A stretch of 52,350 nt of DNA from assembly GCA_902494345.1 (NCBI GenBank), contig CABUSV010000016.1:1-52350 (forward strand), given 5' to 3'. The translations under genes and the position numbers were made by a program. Below, in pieces: positions 49,691 through 52,350 of this stretch (positions are counted from its first letter, which is position 1; every line of letters starts with the position of its first letter). The notes under the pieces are model-generated. The model did no database searches. It saw only the letters and a program-made list of their open reading frames with translations, and had not been told where the DNA came from. Source of the DNA: an uncultured Collinsella sp. (GTDB taxonomy: Bacteria; Actinomycetota; Coriobacteriia; Coriobacteriales; Coriobacteriaceae).

Positions 49691-49701
49691 CGGGATATAT
49701 T

Positions 49702-50595
49702 ATGGATACGAGTTATTACAACCGCTTTGGTGCCGAGGAACTTACGCGCCGCTTGTCGAGCGAGACCTTGTTGGCGCAGGGTCCCATGGGCAGTGTTCTG
49801 TTGAGTGAGTACGATGCCGCCGACATTCCACCGGCGTTTTGGAATCTGGCAGAGCCGCAGACCGTTTCTCGTATCCATCGCTTGTATGTCGCCGCCGGCG
49901 CGCAGGTGCTCATTACCAACACCTTTCAGGCATCGAGCTATGCCCTCAAGCACGACCAGATTGCGCCGTCCGTGGCGGAGGTCAATCGCGGGGCTGTCGA
50001 CGATGCCCGCCAGGCGCACCCTCAGCTGCTGCTGGGCTCGATGGGCCCGATCGGTATTGAGTGGTTTGCCGAGGACTCTGCCGAGTATCGTGAAATCCGA
50101 GGCATTGCGCGCGAACAGGCGCACGCCTTGCTCAATGCTGGTGTTGACGGTCTGCTGATCGAGACGGTGACGTCTATCCGTAATTTGCAGCCCATGCTTG
50201 CCGGCGCCCGAGACGCCGCCGACGGCATGCCTGTTCTGGTGAGTTTTGTCGTTGACGATAAAGGCGACCTGTTGGGCGATGGCCTCAACATCGAGGCAGC
50301 CGTTTTGTACGCCGAAAAACACGGCGCAAACTCGGTTGGTGTTAATTGCTGTTCGCTTGCGGCCGCGAACGCGGCGGTGCCCAGGATGGTTGCATCGGCG
50401 ACTACTCCCGTTACGGTGCGTCCCAACGTAGGCGATCCGGTCCAGACTCAGGATGGCCCCGTATGGCACGAGAACCCCGAAGCTTTCGCGCGCGCATGCA
50501 TCGAATGGAGACATGCCGGTGCCGCAATGATGGGCAGTTGCTGTGGAACCACGGCAATCACTACGGCAGCGATGGCCGAGGCGCTCGATATATAA
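49702..50595 (+). CDS. Homocysteine S-methyltransferase family protein
   Basis: A 297-residue TIM-barrel of the MetH N-terminal/MHT family, which moves a methyl group to homocysteine to give methionine. Zinc-binding Cys residues are visible in GVNCCS (about 215) and GSCCGTT (about 276-282), the usual C...CC arrangement. The substrate loop LAQGPMGSVLLSE resembles the family's DGAMGT. The methyl donor (S-methylmethionine, methylfolate or another) cannot be told. It lies 11 bases after the DtxR-type regulator, and a terminator follows. Confidence 0.88.
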   Translation: MDTSYYNRFGAEELTRRLSSETLLAQGPMGSVLLSEYDAADIPPAFWNLAEPQTVSRIHRLYVAAGAQVLITNTFQASSYALKHDQIAPSVAEVNRGAVDDARQAHPQLLLGSMGPIGIEWFAEDSAEYREIRGIAREQAHALLNAGVDGLLIETVTSIRNLQPMLAGARDAADGMPVLVSFVVDDKGDLLGDGLNIEAAVLYAEKHGANSVGVNCCSLAAANAAVPRMVASATTPVTVRPNVGDPVQTQDGPVWHENPEAFARACIEWRHAGAAMMGSCCGTTAITTAAMAEALDI

Positions 50596-50600
50596 AGGGC

Positions 50601-50630
50601 AAAACCGCTCCATACGGGGCAGTTTTTTTA
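50601..50630 (+). terminator. Rho-independent terminator after the methyltransferase gene
   Basis: AAAACCGCTCC (50601-50611) pairs with GGGGCAGTTTT, one mismatch, loop ATA plus C, and a T-run to 50629. It closes the regulator-methyltransferase unit. Confidence 0.75.
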
Positions 50631-50753
50631 TTGCCTGCATGTCTTCGGCAGCATTTGCCCAAATGGTGAATGCTGGTGCTGGCAGGTTGCCGAGTGCATG
50701 TTGCGGGTATACCCCATGCGTACCATGATCCAAACACTGTGAGGTGTCTGCGC

Positions 50754-52154
50754 GTGTGCGCGATAATTCATTTTGGAACTGACGGTTGGCGCGCTCGCGT
50801 CGATGAGGACTTCACTGCCGATAACGTTGCCCGTATCGCCGATGCCGTCGGCGAGTTGTGGCAAAAGACCAATCCGGGCAAAACGGTATATATAGGGTTC
50901 GATACCCGGCCCCTGGCGCGCGAGTTCGCTGAGCTTGCGGCGGGCGTGCTAGCGGCGCACGGGCTAGACGCCGTGCTCGCTTCGCGACCTGTCCCGACCC
51001 CTGCCCTTACGTGGGCGGCGGCTTATGACGGTGAGGCGTGCGGCGCGCTCATGGTGACGGGGTCCCATCATCCGCAGGGCTATCTGTGCCTCAAGATTCG
51101 CATGGGTGACGGCTCGACCGCCAACCAGGATGTCATCGAAGAGCTCGAAGAGACCATGGCTCCCGAGCCAATGGGGATCGAGGGGCAATATCGCACCGCG
51201 GATATCATTCCTGACTATATGCAGGCGGTGGCATCGTTTGTCGATGCCGAAGCCATCCGCGCCGCGCACCTGCGCGTGGTTGTCGATCCCATGGGCGGCG
51301 CAGCCCAGGGCTATCTAGCCGACTTGCTGCGCGAGCTTGGCGTTGAGGTGCACGAGATTCACGCCGGGCAGGCGTCTGACCAAGAAGATATCTGCCCCGA
51401 CCCCGTTGAACCGTGGGTGGACGCTTGCGAGCGCACGGTTATCGAGGACGGAGCTTGCGCTGGCCTGGTGACCGACGGCGACGCCGACCGTATCGGCGCG
51501 GTTGACGAGCGCGGCAGATATATACATCCGCATCAGATCATGGCGCTCGTTTTGGGCGACTTGGTTCAATTTCGTAATTTGGAGGGGCGCGTCGTCGTCA
51601 ATCTTTCATGCTCGACGCTCGTGCGTCGCATTGCCGAGGCGCTTGGCTGCCGCGTGACCGTCAAGCCAGTCGGTTTCAAATATATAGCGGCAGAGATGAA
51701 GAAGGGCGGCGTCCTCATGGGCGGCGAAGAAGCCGGTGGTATCGGCATCGCCGCGCATATGCCCGAGCGCGATGGAATCCTCGCCTGTCTGATTCTGTGT
51801 GAGCTTATGGCTAAGACGGACGCGCCTTTGGGCGTTCTGGTCGACCAACTCGAGGACAGTTTTGGTAAGACGAGTTACGGTCGACGGGATTTGCGCCTTG
51901 AGGCCGAAGATGCCGAAACGTTACGAACCCTGCTGCCGGGCGTAAACCCCAAGTCGATTTGTGGCAAGGTGCCGCAAAACGTTAGTCATATGGATGGCTT
52001 GCGTTTGGCATTCGAGGATGACACGTGGCTGCTGGTCCGTCCTAGCGGGACCGAACCAGTGGTGCGCGTCTACGCCGAGGGGTTCTCGGTGGAAGAACGT
52101 GATGAGTTGCTCGATGCTGGCTGTGCTTTAGCTAGGGGGACGTATCCGCTTTAA
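50754..52154 (+). CDS. Phosphoglucomutase/phosphomannomutase family protein
   Basis: A 466-residue alpha-D-phosphohexomutase. It has the N-terminal IHFGTDGWRARV, the phosphoserine loop MVTGSHHPQGY (Ser about 104; usually TASHNP), the metal loop DGDADRIG, the sugar-binding GGEEAGGIG (usually GEESGG) and the phosphate-binding RPSGTEPVVRVY. The HHP and GEEAGG variants set it apart from standard PGM/PMM enzymes, so the preferred sugar is uncertain. The GTG start at 50754 has GAGGTG upstream and directly precedes the conserved IIHFGTDGWR. It is preceded by a terminator and stands alone. Confidence 0.88.
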   Translation: MCAIIHFGTDGWRARVDEDFTADNVARIADAVGELWQKTNPGKTVYIGFDTRPLAREFAELAAGVLAAHGLDAVLASRPVPTPALTWAAAYDGEACGALMVTGSHHPQGYLCLKIRMGDGSTANQDVIEELEETMAPEPMGIEGQYRTADIIPDYMQAVASFVDAEAIRAAHLRVVVDPMGGAAQGYLADLLRELGVEVHEIHAGQASDQEDICPDPVEPWVDACERTVIEDGACAGLVTDGDADRIGAVDERGRYIHPHQIMALVLGDLVQFRNLEGRVVVNLSCSTLVRRIAEALGCRVTVKPVGFKYIAAEMKKGGVLMGGEEAGGIGIAAHMPERDGILACLILCELMAKTDAPLGVLVDQLEDSFGKTSYGRRDLRLEAEDAETLRTLLPGVNPKSICGKVPQNVSHMDGLRLAFEDDTWLLVRPSGTEPVVRVYAEGFSVEERDELLDAGCALARGTYPL

Positions 52155-52350
52155 CCATGAGACTGCCTTATATAAAGAGATGCTCGGCGAGCGGTAGGTA
52201 ACGGCTGGCAAACGTTAGTCGGATTCCAAACTGTGTAGGAAATGTGTACGACCAGATTCCCGCCCACGGCGCCCCTCCGGTCTGGCAATATATCTCCTTG
52301 CCGCGCGGCCCGGTCGGACCGGATCAGCCGCGGGGCGTGCACCTTGAGAA
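52155..52350. other. Window-end intergenic sequence, no gene assigned
   Basis: After the mutase stop there is an AT-rich stretch (CTTATATAAAGAG) and then GC-rich sequence with short inverted repeats (GGTCGGACCGG near 52312-52322). I see no convincing coding frame on either strand. It may be the 5' leader of a gene or a structured RNA beyond the window, but no known family was recognised. Confidence 0.35.

Noticed and set aside
52151..52342. Short minus-strand frame at the window end
   Set aside because: No start with a ribosome site and no recognisable motif; it overlaps the mutase stop.

Overview
The window looks like a chromosomal segment of a gut coriobacterium close to Collinsella (Actinomycetota, Coriobacteriia). 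It is GC-rich, most genes lie on the + strand with strong GGAG-type ribosome binding sites, and a complete F-type ATP synthase operon sits beside murA. The genus is inferred from gene content and protein style, not from a database search.

Layout. 1-1724: an IS110-family element (IS1111 group layout) inserted in a dispersed structured repeat (called R1 here), then a long stem-loop. 1873-4563: pyridoxamine kinase, a TIGR04076 protein and a DUF4143 ATPase. 4681-6414 (- strand): low-molecular-weight phosphatase and MFS transporter. 6576-12436: an apparent prenylated-FMN decarboxylation system made of an LpdD/Nudix fusion, an SLC13-type transporter, a UbiD (LpdC-like) decarboxylase, a UbiX flavin prenyltransferase and a MerR regulator. 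12633-19167: a membrane protein of unknown function, an aldose epimerase, an amino-acid ABC importer and an M20 peptidase. 19354-30207: a sortase-anchored adhesin of about 3,600 residues with 18 tandem FctA/Spy0128-like domains. 30289-37779: a transposase relic, prfA, prmC, hicAB, a Sua5-type gene, glpK and upp. 38061-44944: atpIBEFHAGDC. 45033-52154: murA, an LCP protein, pepT (- strand), a DtxR/MntR-type regulator, a homocysteine methyltransferase-type gene and a phosphohexomutase.

The most interesting material is in three places. First, the decarboxylase cluster: UbiX needs dimethylallyl phosphate, and a gene here fuses the LpdD accessory domain to an IPP-isomerase-like Nudix domain whose catalytic Cys position is Ala. 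A near-identical 19-bp palindrome precedes both this gene and the transporter-ubiD-ubiX unit, suggesting one regulon, probably of the adjacent MerR protein. Second, the IS110 element: its long non-coding end encodes segments that match or complement both sides of its own insertion site and one element end, in the order expected of a bridge RNA. Third, R1, an intergenic element of about 165 bases with two helices that covary between copies. It sits just after stop codons in three places and is the target of the IS110 insertion.

Two further dispersed palindromes (R2, seven copies, two of which supply the stop codon of the preceding gene; R3, two copies ending in T-runs) appear to be mobile or copied terminator-like elements. 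No tRNA, rRNA or CRISPR array was seen.
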